A stretch of 25,574 nucleotides of DNA from contig DASPWW010000166.1 of the NCBI GenBank assembly GCA_035637595.1, positions 1 through 25,574 of the forward strand. Direction: 5' to 3'. This document shows, piece after piece, positions 14,687-21,725 of this stretch. Origin of the DNA: DASPWW01 sp035637595. Its GTDB lineage: Bacteria; Actinomycetota; Thermoleophilia; Solirubrobacterales; 70-9. The notes below the pieces were generated by a model. It made no database searches and had not been told where the DNA came from. It saw only the letters and a program-made list of their open reading frames with translations. Position numbers and translations under genes: made by a program. How positions within the stretch are numbered: the stretch's first letter is position 1; each line of letters begins with the position of its first letter.

Positions 14687-15577
14687 ATGCCTGAACGAGA
14701 CGGATACATCCCGGGGGTCCCGTGCTGGGTCGACACGAGCCAGCCGGACCCGGAAGCCGCAGTCGACTTCTACAGCGGCCTGTTCGGATGGGAGTTCGAG
14801 GACGTCATGCCGCCGGGCTCGCCCGGCAAGTACTTCATCGCACGCATTCGCGGCGGCGACGTCGCCGCCGTTGGGTCGCAACCGGAAGGGTTGGGCCCGG
14901 AGGCACTCTGGAACACCTACATCTGGGTCGACAGCGCGGATGAGACCGCGTCGAAGGTCCTGGACGCGGGTGGCAAGGTGCTGATGGATCCGTTCGACAT
15001 CATGGATTCCGGCCGGATGGCGCTGCTCGGGGACCCGTCGGGCGCAGCGTTCTGCGTCTGGCAGGCGAAGCAACACAAGGGCGCGCGGATCGTCAACGAG
15101 CACGGCTCGCTGAACTTCAACGGCCTGAACACCCGCGATCCGGAGGCCGCGAAGGCGTTTTACGCCTCGGTGTTCGGTTGGGAGACCCTCGTCCTGCCCG
15201 GCGGCTTCGAGATGTGGACGCTGCCCGGATATGGCGACTACCTGGAGCGCGACAACCCACGGCTCCGCGAGATGGTGGCGGAGAGCGGTGGGCCGGAAGG
15301 GTTCGAGGACGTCGTCGCGTCGATCAACCCGATCGCCGAGGGGCAGCCGGACGTGCCGCCTCACTGGGACGTGAGGTTCTCGGTCGACGACGCTGACGCC
15401 ATCGCGGAGAAGGCGGCGGAGCTCGGCGGCCAGGTGATCGTTCCGCCGTTCGACGCCCCCTGGGTCAGGATGACCGTGATCGCCGACCCCCAGGGCGCGA
15501 CGTTCACGGCGAGCAAGTTCGTGCCGGAGAACAAGGACCTGGCGACCGAAGCGGACACGGCGGCAAGAAGCTCGTAG
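14687..15577 (+). CDS. Two-domain VOC (glyoxalase/bleomycin-resistance fold) protein, CFP32/Rv0577-like
   Basis: 296 residues made of two tandem vicinal-oxygen-chelate domains (about 8-125 and 135-280). Each opens with a strand and the pattern DPEAAVDFYSGLFGWEF or DPEAAKAFYASVFGWET. FDIMDSGRMALLGDPSGAAF and the corresponding end of domain 2 (IADPQGATFTASKF) are the conserved last strands. The overall pattern, including VPCWVDTSQPD and WNTYIWVD, closely resembles the mycobacterial secreted antigen CFP32/Cfp30B (Rv0577). No signal peptide. The substrate of this group is not established; dioxygenase, isomerase or ligand-binding roles are possible. Start ATG with GGAG 12 bases upstream. Under probable control of the divergent WYL regulator. 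It is followed by two GC-rich hairpins. Confidence 0.9.
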   Translation: MPERDGYIPGVPCWVDTSQPDPEAAVDFYSGLFGWEFEDVMPPGSPGKYFIARIRGGDVAAVGSQPEGLGPEALWNTYIWVDSADETASKVLDAGGKVLMDPFDIMDSGRMALLGDPSGAAFCVWQAKQHKGARIVNEHGSLNFNGLNTRDPEAAKAFYASVFGWETLVLPGGFEMWTLPGYGDYLERDNPRLREMVAESGGPEGFEDVVASINPIAEGQPDVPPHWDVRFSVDDADAIAEKAAELGGQVIVPPFDAPWVRMTVIADPQGATFTASKFVPENKDLATEADTAARSS

Positions 15578-15580
15578 ACG

Positions 15581-15600
15581 GGCTCCGTCGACTCGGAGCC
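15581..15600 (+). terminator. Hairpin directly after the VOC gene
   Basis: GGCTCCG/CGGAGCC, a perfect 7-bp stem with a 6-base loop, 3 bp after the stop codon. No T run follows directly. Confidence 0.45.
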
Positions 15601-15619
15601 GCCCCTGTGATGGGCGGGG

Positions 15620-15640
15620 CGGGCGCCCCGGCGCCCGTTT
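15620..15640 (+). terminator. Rho-independent terminator candidate for the VOC gene
   Basis: CGGGCGCC and GGCGCCCG are perfect 8-bp arms around CC (the innermost bases would form the loop), followed by TTT. Together with the preceding hairpin it is the likely end of the VOC transcript. Confidence 0.55.
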
Positions 15641-15652
15641 CGCTCTCGGGGG

Positions 15653-15700
15653 CCATGGGCGCGGCTGGTTTCGAACCAGCGACCTCTCGCGTGTGGAGCG
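15653..15700 (-). repeat. Copy of the tRNA-Val 3' half (candidate attachment-site scar)
   Basis: 48 bases match 17267-17314 with a single mismatch (15696). The match starts 3 bases beyond the tRNA 3' end and stops in the anticodon stem, the part used as attachment core by many tyrosine integrases. The 5' half of the tRNA is missing and unrelated sequence follows. Same orientation as the intact gene 1614 bp away. Confidence 0.85.
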
Positions 15701-15962
15701 CAAGCCGAGGAAGCGGAAGAGGGGCGGAAATCCGCATAGCAATGCGGTTTGCAACGCTTGGACTCATGGTCAGGCGGGAGCCACAGATCACCGCTATTTG
15801 CGAGCGATCAACGGCGATTCGGGCACCAGTGCCCGATGCCGCCGACCGCCCGGCGCGCCCATGCCGGGGGTGCCGGAACGAAATGCTTGATCTCGACGTC
15901 GTCGCGGTCGAGGGCAACGCGCATGGGGAATTCGCCCCTCGCCGCCCCCTGGGTCGCGGGCC
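15701..15962. other. Non-coding stretch with several hairpins
   Basis: No convincing gene. It holds GCGGA-AA-TCCGC (15724-15735), the overlapping CCGCAT-AGCA-ATGCGG followed by TTT (15732-15750), and TCGGGCAC-CA-GTGCCCGA (15819-15836). The last lies about 130 bp downstream of the glycine-rich gene on the minus strand and may end its transcript. Confidence 0.4.
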
Positions 15963-17102
15963 CTACTTCCGCTTCCGCGGCTTCACCTTCCACTCCGCCT
16001 CGGCCGGCGTTGGGTCGGCGTTGCCCGCCGGGTCGATCGCGAAGACCGCGAAGCTGTGGCGGCCGCGCTTTAGGTTGCGGTAGTCCTGCGGCGAGCTGCA
16101 GGGCGCGAACGCCGCGCCGTCGAGCGAGCAGCGGAAGCTCGAGCCCGGCTCCGATGAGCTGAAGGAAAGGTAGGAGTGGCGGTTGCGGCGCTTCTTCGGC
16201 ACGCCGGTGATGGTCGTCTCGGGCGGGTTCTGGTCGCCGGCCCCGGGCTCGGGAGCGGGAGGTGCCGGGGCGAGGTCGTAGGTGATGACCACCTGGCCGT
16301 TGCCGGCGCGCACGCCGTTCGTCATGCCGGTGCCGGTAGGAGTGAACCCGGAGCCGCCACCGCCCGCTCCACCGGCTGTTTCCGCTGGGGCTCCCGATCC
16401 GCCGCCGCCGCCGAACAGCCCGCCGCCGCCGCCGCCGCCGCTGTGGGCGGCCGGGAGACCGCTCTGATCCGCGCCGGCGCCGCCCGTGCCGCTCGTACCA
16501 GCGCCTCCGCCGCCACCGCCGGCAGCGCCCCCCGCGCTCTGGGTGCCGCCAAGGCCCTGCAGGCCTGAGCATGGGCTCCCGTCCCCGCCCGTCGTGCCGC
16601 CACCGCTGCCGCCCGTGCACGGGCCGGCGCTGCCGCCGCCGCCGCCGCCCCCGCCGGCGATCACGACCCGATTCGCGAGGCCCGTCCCGCCCTGGCGGAC
16701 GTCCGAGGCGCCGCCGCCGCCCCCGCCCCCATTGAAGGGTCCGGGGCCGCTGGCCGTGCCGCCGGGACCGCCGCCGTTGAAGCCGCCGGGCGCCGGGTTC
16801 CCGGTGGCGGGTTGCCCACCGACGTTGACCTGGAGCACCTCCAAGGGGGTCACCGCGATCGTCGCGGTGGCCTCGCCGCCCAGCCCGCCGCCGGTGCCGT
16901 CTTGTGCCTGACCGCCCTCGGCGCCGAGGGCGTCGACAGTGACCTGCGTCACACCCGCGGGGACGGTGAAGGTCTGCGCGGTGCCGGTGAAGCTGAAGGT
17001 CTCGGTGACCGCGGCCGCAGAGCTGGGTACGAACAGAAATACGGCGAAACTCGCCAGCGCCGCGCCGAAGTGCCTGTAGCTCGGCCGCAGCCCCCTGATC
17101 AC
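15963..17102 (-). CDS. Secreted glycine-rich protein with C-terminal CSLDG domain
   Basis: 379 residues from a GTG start with GGGGAG nine bases upstream. A signal peptide (FGAALASFAVFLFVPSSAAA) is followed by a beta-rich region, FTVPAGVTQVTVDALGAEGG. About 165 residues dominated by Gly come next, including NGGGGGGGASDVRQGG and ANRVVIAGGGGGGGG, the signature of the bacterial glycine-rich domain related to that of the animal receptors ALK/LTK. Residues ~285-379 form the same FRCSLDG/FAPCSSP module as the secreted protein at 9927, ending in KVKPRKRK. The glycine-rich part probably forms packed polyglycine helices and the C-terminal module may attach the protein to the wall. The long GCC/GGC runs in DNA are Gly codons. 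A secreted structural or adhesive role is an inference. Confidence 0.87.
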   Translation of the reverse strand: MIRGLRPSYRHFGAALASFAVFLFVPSSAAAVTETFSFTGTAQTFTVPAGVTQVTVDALGAEGGQAQDGTGGGLGGEATATIAVTPLEVLQVNVGGQPATGNPAPGGFNGGGPGGTASGPGPFNGGGGGGGASDVRQGGTGLANRVVIAGGGGGGGGSAGPCTGGSGGGTTGGDGSPCSGLQGLGGTQSAGGAAGGGGGGAGTSGTGGAGADQSGLPAAHSGGGGGGGLFGGGGGSGAPAETAGGAGGGGSGFTPTGTGMTNGVRAGNGQVVITYDLAPAPPAPEPGAGDQNPPETTITGVPKKRRNRHSYLSFSSSEPGSSFRCSLDGAAFAPCSSPQDYRNLKRGRHSFAVFAIDPAGNADPTPAEAEWKVKPRKRK

Positions 17103-17269
17103 GAGCTTGTCTCCCCTGACGGGTCCCGCAAAGTGATGGGAGGGTAGCGGCTCGGATTCCGAGGGGCGCCAGGGCCACCGTTCCGAGGACTCGATGTTCG
17201 GAAAAAGGTTCGGAAGCGCGACGGACCGCTCGCGTCCGCGTTCGGAACCGCTTGGTCAAGCCAGGTCCA

Positions 17270-17341
17270 TGGGCGCGGCTGGTTTCGAACCAGCGACCTC
17301 TCGCGTGTGAAGCGAGCGCTCTCCCACTGAGCTACGCGCCC
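17270..17341 (-). tRNA. tRNA-Val (anticodon CAC)
   Basis: A complete 72-base cloverleaf on the minus strand. Acceptor GGGCGCG/CGCGCCC, D arm GCTC/GAGC, anticodon arm CTCGC-TTCACAC-GCGAG with CAC at 17307-17309, variable loop AGGTC, T arm GCTGG-TTCGAAA-CCAGC, discriminator A at 17270. CCA is not encoded. It reads GUG codons. Two partial copies of its 3' half lie downstream on the same strand, which is the geometry of integration at a tRNA 3' end. Confidence 0.96.
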
Positions 17342-17736
17342 TGAAGCGCGAATGATAGGTCGCGCAGCGCGGCCGAAAGACCGACCATCAAAGGCCGAAC
17401 GGCCCCGAAGGGCCGTTCGACCGAACCAGCCCTCTCGGGTGCGCTCTAGGGGGAAGGGAATGGTTCTTGGGAGGAAAGTCTCATCGCGGCGACGCGATCG
17501 AGGCCGACGTCGTGGCCGCGGCGCTGACGGCGGGGATGCGAAGCCAAGCCAAACCCTTCGTGGAGCATCGAATCTTGTCCTGACGGATGCGGCGTTTCGG
17601 CCTCGATCTCGGACCGATCCGCTTCACCCCGGGATGCCGACGCAAGGACGGTCGTCTCGCGCCCGTCCGCGCGTAGACGGACCCTATGCGCCGGCAGCTC
17701 TCCAAGTCAATGCCCCGCAGCGCTAGGATTGCCGTG
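17342..17736. other. Intergenic region with a strong hairpin, no gene recognised
   Basis: Open frames here have poor composition and no start signals, so none is called. A 10-bp stem CGAACGGCCC/GGGCCGTTCG (17396-17419) has the loop CGAA on the plus strand and TTCG on the minus strand, the extra-stable C(UUCG)G tetraloop, 55 bp upstream of the tRNA gene. A possible -10 (TAGGAT, 17724-17729) precedes the SRP RNA. Confidence 0.5.
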
Positions 17737-17957
17737 GACCGTGCTAGGCGGGGAATTAGCGGTGCCCTGTACCCGCAATCCGCTCTAGCGGGGCCGAATG
17801 CCCGTCCGAGGGTCGCGGCCTTCGGGGTCAGTACGTCGCGGGCAGCGTTGACGGCCGGGTCCCGCGCAATGTGGGTCCGTGAATCAGGTCAGGTCCGGAA
17901 GGAAGCAGCCTTAAGCGGGAGCCCGCATGTGCCGCGGTAAAGCCCGGCCCGAGCAAG
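17737..17957 (+). ncRNA. ffs: Signal recognition particle RNA, large bacterial type (Alu domain present)
   Basis: The S domain contains GTCAGGTCCGGAAGGAAGCA (17887-17906), the universal helix 8 with the Ffh-binding GGAAG loop. Upstream, GTGCTAGGCGGGGAATTAGC then GGTGCCCTGTACCCGCAATC then CCGCTCTAGCGGGG reproduce the 5' Alu domain of Bacillus-type scRNA, so this is the ~220-270-nt large form rather than the ~100-nt 4.5S form. A late CATGTGCCGC block and the AGCA that pairs with the 5' TGCT mark the 3' side. The 5' end is placed from the candidate -10 at 17724; both ends are accurate to within several bases. It forms the SRP with Ffh for co-translational targeting of membrane and secreted proteins. 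In Firmicutes this gene directly precedes dnaX; here dnaX starts 3.8 kb downstream. Confidence 0.93.
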
Positions 17958-18065
17958 CCACGACGCAAGCGCCCGAAGACCGCTCTCGACGGCGGGCCGC
18001 ACGGTCCATACTTGCCGCCGGCGCAGCTTCGAATCGCCGGCCGTAGGCCGACGCTGGAGGTCGAG

Positions 18066-19445
18066 TTGGGAGTTCGAATAGTCGAGGGTGGAGCGCGGGA
18101 GCCGTTTCGCGTCGTGATCGCGGGCGGAGGGGTCGGCGGGCTCGAGGCGGCGCTCGCCCTTCACGAGCTCGCCCCGGGCCGGCTCGCGACCGAGCTGATC
18201 ACGCCCGAGGAGGAGTTCGTGCACCGACCGCTCGCCGTCGCGGAGCCGTTCGGACTCGCGGACGTCACGCGCTTTGCGCTCGACCGGATCCTCGGCGAGG
18301 GGGTGGCGGCCCGGCGGCGCGATTCGATCGCCGAGGTCGACCCCGAATCGCACGAGGCTGTCACGGCGGGCGGACGTCGGGTCCCGTACGACGCGCTAGT
18401 GCTCGCGATCGGCGTTCGGCCTGAGGTGGCGATCAAAGGGGCGCTCACCTACCGCGGACCGGCGGACAACTCGGCCTATCGCGATGTCCTGGCAGGCCTC
18501 GAGGCGGGCGAGCTGCACCGGATCGCGTTCGCCATCCCGGCGACGGTTCGGTGGGGCCTGCCGCTCTACGAGCTGGCCCTGCTGACCGCGCGCCACGCCC
18601 GGGAGTCGGGAATCGAGGGCGTCGAGCTGACGCTCGTCACCGCCGAGCCCGAGCCGCTCGCGATGTTCGGCCACAGGGCCGCGCGCAACGTCCGCGACCT
18701 CCTTGGTGGGGCCGGGGTCGCGGTGCACACATCGGCGGCGCCCGCGGCCGTCGAGGGAACCGAGCTGCGCCTGGTGAGCGGGGAGACGCTCGCCACCGAC
18801 CGCGTGATCGCCAGCCCGAGGCTCGAGGTCGATCCGATCCCGGGGATCCCGCAGGGACCACACGGGTTCATCGGCACCGACGTGCACATGAAGGTCGAGG
18901 GGCTACCGCGCGTATTCGCGGTGGGGGACGCGACGTGGTTTCCGATCAAGCAGGGCGGGCTCGCGGCGCAGCAGGCCGACGTCGCGGCGACCTACATCGC
19001 CGGCCTCGCCGGGGCGGATGTCGAGCGGACGAAGTTCCGCCCAGTCCTGCGCGGCGCGCTGATCACAGGCGAGACGCCGCGCTACCTGCGCACCGAGATC
19101 GGCGACAGGGATGGGGTGTCCGCTGCGGGTGGCGCCCCCCTGTGGTGGCCGCCGAGCAAGATCGCCGCCCGCTTCCTCGCCCCGAGGCTGGCCGCGCTGG
19201 CCGGCAGCCAGGCCGGCCCACCGCTCACGGACGTCGAGGCGCCCGAGGCGAAGGAGCTCGCCCGGGCGGAGGCCGACCACGCCGACGCGGTCGAGCTCGC
19301 GCTCGGCATGGCCGACGCGGACGCGATCTGGGGCGACTACCTGTCGGCTCTGCGCTGGCTCGATCTCGCCGAGGAGCTCGATTTCTCGCTTCCGTCGGCC
19401 TACGTGGACAAGCGCCGCGAGTGGACCAGAGCGGCGGGGCAGTAG
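18066..19445 (+). CDS. NAD(P)/FAD-dependent oxidoreductase (NDH-2/SQR-like fold), cysteine-free
   Basis: 459 residues from a TTG at 18066 that has GGAGG 5 bases upstream; an in-frame TTG at 18012 lacks such a site. The two-dinucleotide-binding-domain flavoprotein fold is visible. RVVIAGGGVGGLEAALALHEL near the N-terminus binds FAD, LVLAIGVRP is the ATG-like motif, and VFAVGDATWFPIKQGGLAAQQADVAA is the C-terminal FAD-binding GD motif. Sequence style is closest to sulfide:quinone reductase/NDH-2 relatives, but the protein has no cysteine at all, which rules out the SQR disulfide mechanism and disulfide-reductase chemistry. It probably oxidises NAD(P)H or passes electrons to a quinone or protein partner. 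The long C-terminal tail (~100 residues, acidic, SALRWLDLAEELDFSLP) is shared with uncharacterised actinobacterial homologues. It ends 36 bp from the convergent secreted peptidase. Confidence 0.88.
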   Translation: MGVRIVEGGAREPFRVVIAGGGVGGLEAALALHELAPGRLATELITPEEEFVHRPLAVAEPFGLADVTRFALDRILGEGVAARRRDSIAEVDPESHEAVTAGGRRVPYDALVLAIGVRPEVAIKGALTYRGPADNSAYRDVLAGLEAGELHRIAFAIPATVRWGLPLYELALLTARHARESGIEGVELTLVTAEPEPLAMFGHRAARNVRDLLGGAGVAVHTSAAPAAVEGTELRLVSGETLATDRVIASPRLEVDPIPGIPQGPHGFIGTDVHMKVEGLPRVFAVGDATWFPIKQGGLAAQQADVAATYIAGLAGADVERTKFRPVLRGALITGETPRYLRTEIGDRDGVSAAGGAPLWWPPSKIAARFLAPRLAALAGSQAGPPLTDVEAPEAKELARAEADHADAVELALGMADADAIWGDYLSALRWLDLAEELDFSLPSAYVDKRREWTRAAGQ

Positions 19446-19452
19446 GACTAGA

Positions 19453-19480
19453 GCCGGCGGGGACGCGGGCACACGCCGGC
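19453..19480. terminator. Bidirectional terminator candidate
   Basis: GCCGGCG/CGCCGGC, 7-bp perfect stem with a 14-base loop, filling the gap between two convergent genes. No T tracts. Confidence 0.4.
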
Positions 19481-19481
19481 G

Positions 19482-20144
19482 TCAGTCGTGTTGCGGGCCC
19501 GAGTACGGCAGGCCGCGGAGGATCTGGTTGAGCTGCGGGGTGGGGGGTGCCGGATCGGGGGTGCTGCCAGCCGGGCAGAACCGTGTATAGACGGTCTCGG
19601 CGGGATGCTTCGGCTTCGTCTCCGAGTGCATCCACGAGAGGTGCAGGTGGTTGCCCCGCCCGTGTCCCTCGTCCCCGTTGTAGCCGACCCAGCGGAACGG
19701 CGCCCGGGGCTGGTTCTGCGCCGGTTCCGCCCAGCGCGCCAGCTTCGTCACCTTGCGCCACGTGCCGCCGACCGCCGTGTTGGGGATGACGTCGATGGCG
19801 AGTCCGATCGGATGCTCGCCGTTGGCGGCGTGCACGTCGGAGGTCGAGTAGCCGTCCGTGATGAAGATCTTGTACCTGTGGACCATCCAGGCGATGTCTT
19901 CGAGCAGCCGCTTGTCGATCGACTCGCCCGGGAATCCTGGAATCGGCACGAACTCGCCGCCGCCCGTCGTTTCGCACAGCCCCTCCTGGACCTGGACGCT
20001 GTGCATCGGGTCGGGGGCGCCACCCGTCTGCGCGACGGCGACGGCCGCGAACGATGATGCGGCGAGAACCACGCTCGCCGCGGCCACCGCGACGGCGTTG
20101 CGGCGGATGCACCTAGCGATCAGCGGATGTCGAACAACTCGCAT
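19482..20144 (-). CDS. Secreted M15-like metallopeptidase (D-Ala-D-Ala carboxypeptidase fold)
   Basis: 220 residues. The N-terminal basic stretch followed by AVAVAAASVVLAASSFAAVAVA is a signal peptide or anchor. The mature part has EHPIGLAIDVIP (about 107-118), matching the HxxGxAxD zinc motif of peptidase family M15, and GNHLHLSW (about 162-169), which supplies the later His ligand, HxH. Two Cys flank the domain. Such enzymes trim peptidoglycan stem peptides or bind cell-wall material; a non-catalytic variant cannot be ruled out because the general-base Glu is not obvious. The start overlaps by 32 bp the end of the upstream membrane glycosyltransferase gene, pointing to one transcript and translational coupling. 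Confidence 0.75.
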   Translation of the reverse strand: MRVVRHPLIARCIRRNAVAVAAASVVLAASSFAAVAVAQTGGAPDPMHSVQVQEGLCETTGGGEFVPIPGFPGESIDKRLLEDIAWMVHRYKIFITDGYSTSDVHAANGEHPIGLAIDVIPNTAVGGTWRKVTKLARWAEPAQNQPRAPFRWVGYNGDEGHGRGNHLHLSWMHSETKPKHPAETVYTRFCPAGSTPDPAPPTPQLNQILRGLPYSGPQHD

Positions 20145-21624
20145 GCAGAATCCACGACTCGTTTGAAGCCACCGGGCGGAATCCGTCCGGCACCGGCTTC
20201 AGTTCCCCTGGCCCTTCGGATCGGTCGAGTCTGTAGATCTCTTTAGCCTGCGCGGACGCGGGTGCAAGGAAGTAACCGACCGGTTCGCCGCCGAGCTGCG
20301 GGCTTTCCTGCGAGGCCGGGACGATCTCGGACGGCGGGCGATCGAGCCACAGCGCCAGGAACGGGATCGCGCGCTCGTCGGGGACGGTGACGGTGCCACA
20401 GCCCTGTTCGAACGCGTCCGAGTCGGCGAGATCTTGGAGGTCGTCGCCGAGCCGCTCCTGCACCGCGATCGAGTCGCGAAGATCGGAGAGGCGGTCCGCC
20501 TGGGCCGGCACGAAGGCGATCAGCAGCACGGCGATCAGCCCGCCGATCAGCGCCCACCTCCTGCGCCACCGCTCGCCGGGCTCCAGCTCGAGCCACCCGA
20601 ACACGCCCGCGGCGCAGAAGATCGCCAGGATCGTCGCCGCGGGCAGCAGGTAGCGGGTCAGCACCGCGAGCCCGGCGATCGCCAGCAGCGAGAAGGCGGC
20701 CAACGCAACCGCGCACGCCAGTGCGCCGATCATCGCGCGCCTGCGCAGCAGCGTGAGCGAGAGCGCCAGACCGAGAGCCGCCCCGATGAGCACGGGCTCG
20801 CGGAGGACCTCCCCGAGCCGCTGCGGCCCGTCGACGACGAGGCCGCGCAGCCCGGTGTCGCGTCCCAGGGCCTCAACCGTGTCCCGGGTCCCGGTCAGCG
20901 AGTAGAGCGGATCGCCGGCGTAGGCGAGGTCGAAGAGCATCCAGGCGAGCGGCGCGGCCGCGGCCAGGAGGGCGAGCCCGAGCCCTCGACGGTCCGCGAG
21001 GAAGGAGGCGATCGGGGCGAGGGCGGAGCCGCGCGGCCTGTCGGGGTCGCGGTAGGCCAGATATAGGAGATACGCGGCGGAGAACAACCACGCTTCGGGG
21101 CGCAGCAGCCCGGCGATCGCGAGCAGCGCCACGACCGGGCCCTCGCGGCGGGGCCTGCGCGTCTCGAGCAGCAGCGCCGCGAGCACCAGCGCCAGGTAGG
21201 GGATGTCCACGTAGGCCCGGACCCCGAAGTCGAGCAGCGGCTGGCGGGTGATCACGATCGCCGCCGCAAGCAGGCCGACCGCCGGGTTGAACCACTCCGC
21301 GCCCAGCCGGTAGACGAGGTAGGCGACCGCGGCGAGCGCCACGAAGGCGATCACGAGGGTCGCGGTCTCGGCCCCGTCGCCGAGCGGCGAGAGCACGACC
21401 CCGACCAGGGTGGCCAGAGGATGCGGGGTGGGGGAGAGCGAGGCGTCGTAGTCAGGCGACTGCCCGTCGGCGATCTCGCTTCCCCACAGCAGCGCGTAGA
21501 AGGTGTCGTACTGGACGAAGCCGTGGCCGAAGGCGATCCACAGCGCGAGCGCCCCGCCCCCGATCCAGGCGATCGGCGCGAGCATCGGGCGCATCGCGGC
21601 GGGCCTCGTCGCGGGCCGGATCAT
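20113..21624 (-). CDS. Multi-pass membrane glycosyltransferase (GT-C, ArnT/PMT-like)
   Basis: 503 residues from the ATG at 21624 (an upstream ATG at 21711 adds 29 non-hydrophobic residues and would overlap the promoter region of dnaX). About 10-11 membrane helices. The first loop after helix 1 holds HGFVQYDTFYALLWGSEIADG, with an acidic residue where GT-C enzymes place the catalytic Asp. Further on, LLDFGVRAYVDIPYLALVLA and LLRPEAWLFSAAYL resemble GT39/GT83 family positions. A ~100-residue C-terminal extracytoplasmic domain follows the last helix. It would use a polyprenyl-phosphate sugar on the outer face to modify a lipid, polymer or protein. Divergent from dnaX (about 100 bp). It overlaps the secreted M15-like gene by 32 bp. 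Confidence 0.82.
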   Translation of the reverse strand: MIRPATRPAAMRPMLAPIAWIGGGALALWIAFGHGFVQYDTFYALLWGSEIADGQSPDYDASLSPTPHPLATLVGVVLSPLGDGAETATLVIAFVALAAVAYLVYRLGAEWFNPAVGLLAAAIVITRQPLLDFGVRAYVDIPYLALVLAALLLETRRPRREGPVVALLAIAGLLRPEAWLFSAAYLLYLAYRDPDRPRGSALAPIASFLADRRGLGLALLAAAAPLAWMLFDLAYAGDPLYSLTGTRDTVEALGRDTGLRGLVVDGPQRLGEVLREPVLIGAALGLALSLTLLRRRAMIGALACAVALAAFSLLAIAGLAVLTRYLLPAATILAIFCAAGVFGWLELEPGERWRRRWALIGGLIAVLLIAFVPAQADRLSDLRDSIAVQERLGDDLQDLADSDAFEQGCGTVTVPDERAIPFLALWLDRPPSEIVPASQESPQLGGEPVGYFLAPASAQAKEIYRLDRSEGPGELKPVPDGFRPVASNESWILHASCSTSADR

Positions 21625-21725
21625 CGGCCGCGCAGCGTATCGGCCCACTCCGAGCCTCCGGCTACACTGGGCCGCTCGATGGCCGGTCAGCGTCACAGTC
21701 TCCGCTCGCACATGGAGCGGCCACG

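Noticed and set aside
16390..16760. GCC-type trinucleotide runs resembling a microsatellite
   Set aside because: They are explained by runs of Gly codons in the glycine-rich protein, not by an independent repeat array.
15808..17259. A 483-codon open frame overlapping the glycine-rich gene on the same strand
   Set aside because: Arg-rich out-of-frame reading of Gly codons; the 15963-17102 frame has a signal peptide, Shine-Dalgarno and a recognised C-terminal module.
17352..17726. A 124-codon open frame between tRNA-Val and the SRP RNA
   Set aside because: Arg/Pro-rich, no domain, no ribosome site, and it covers the hairpin and the SRP promoter region.
18066..19445. Sulfide:quinone oxidoreductase assignment
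   Set aside because: The protein contains no cysteine, so the required redox-active Cys residues are missing.
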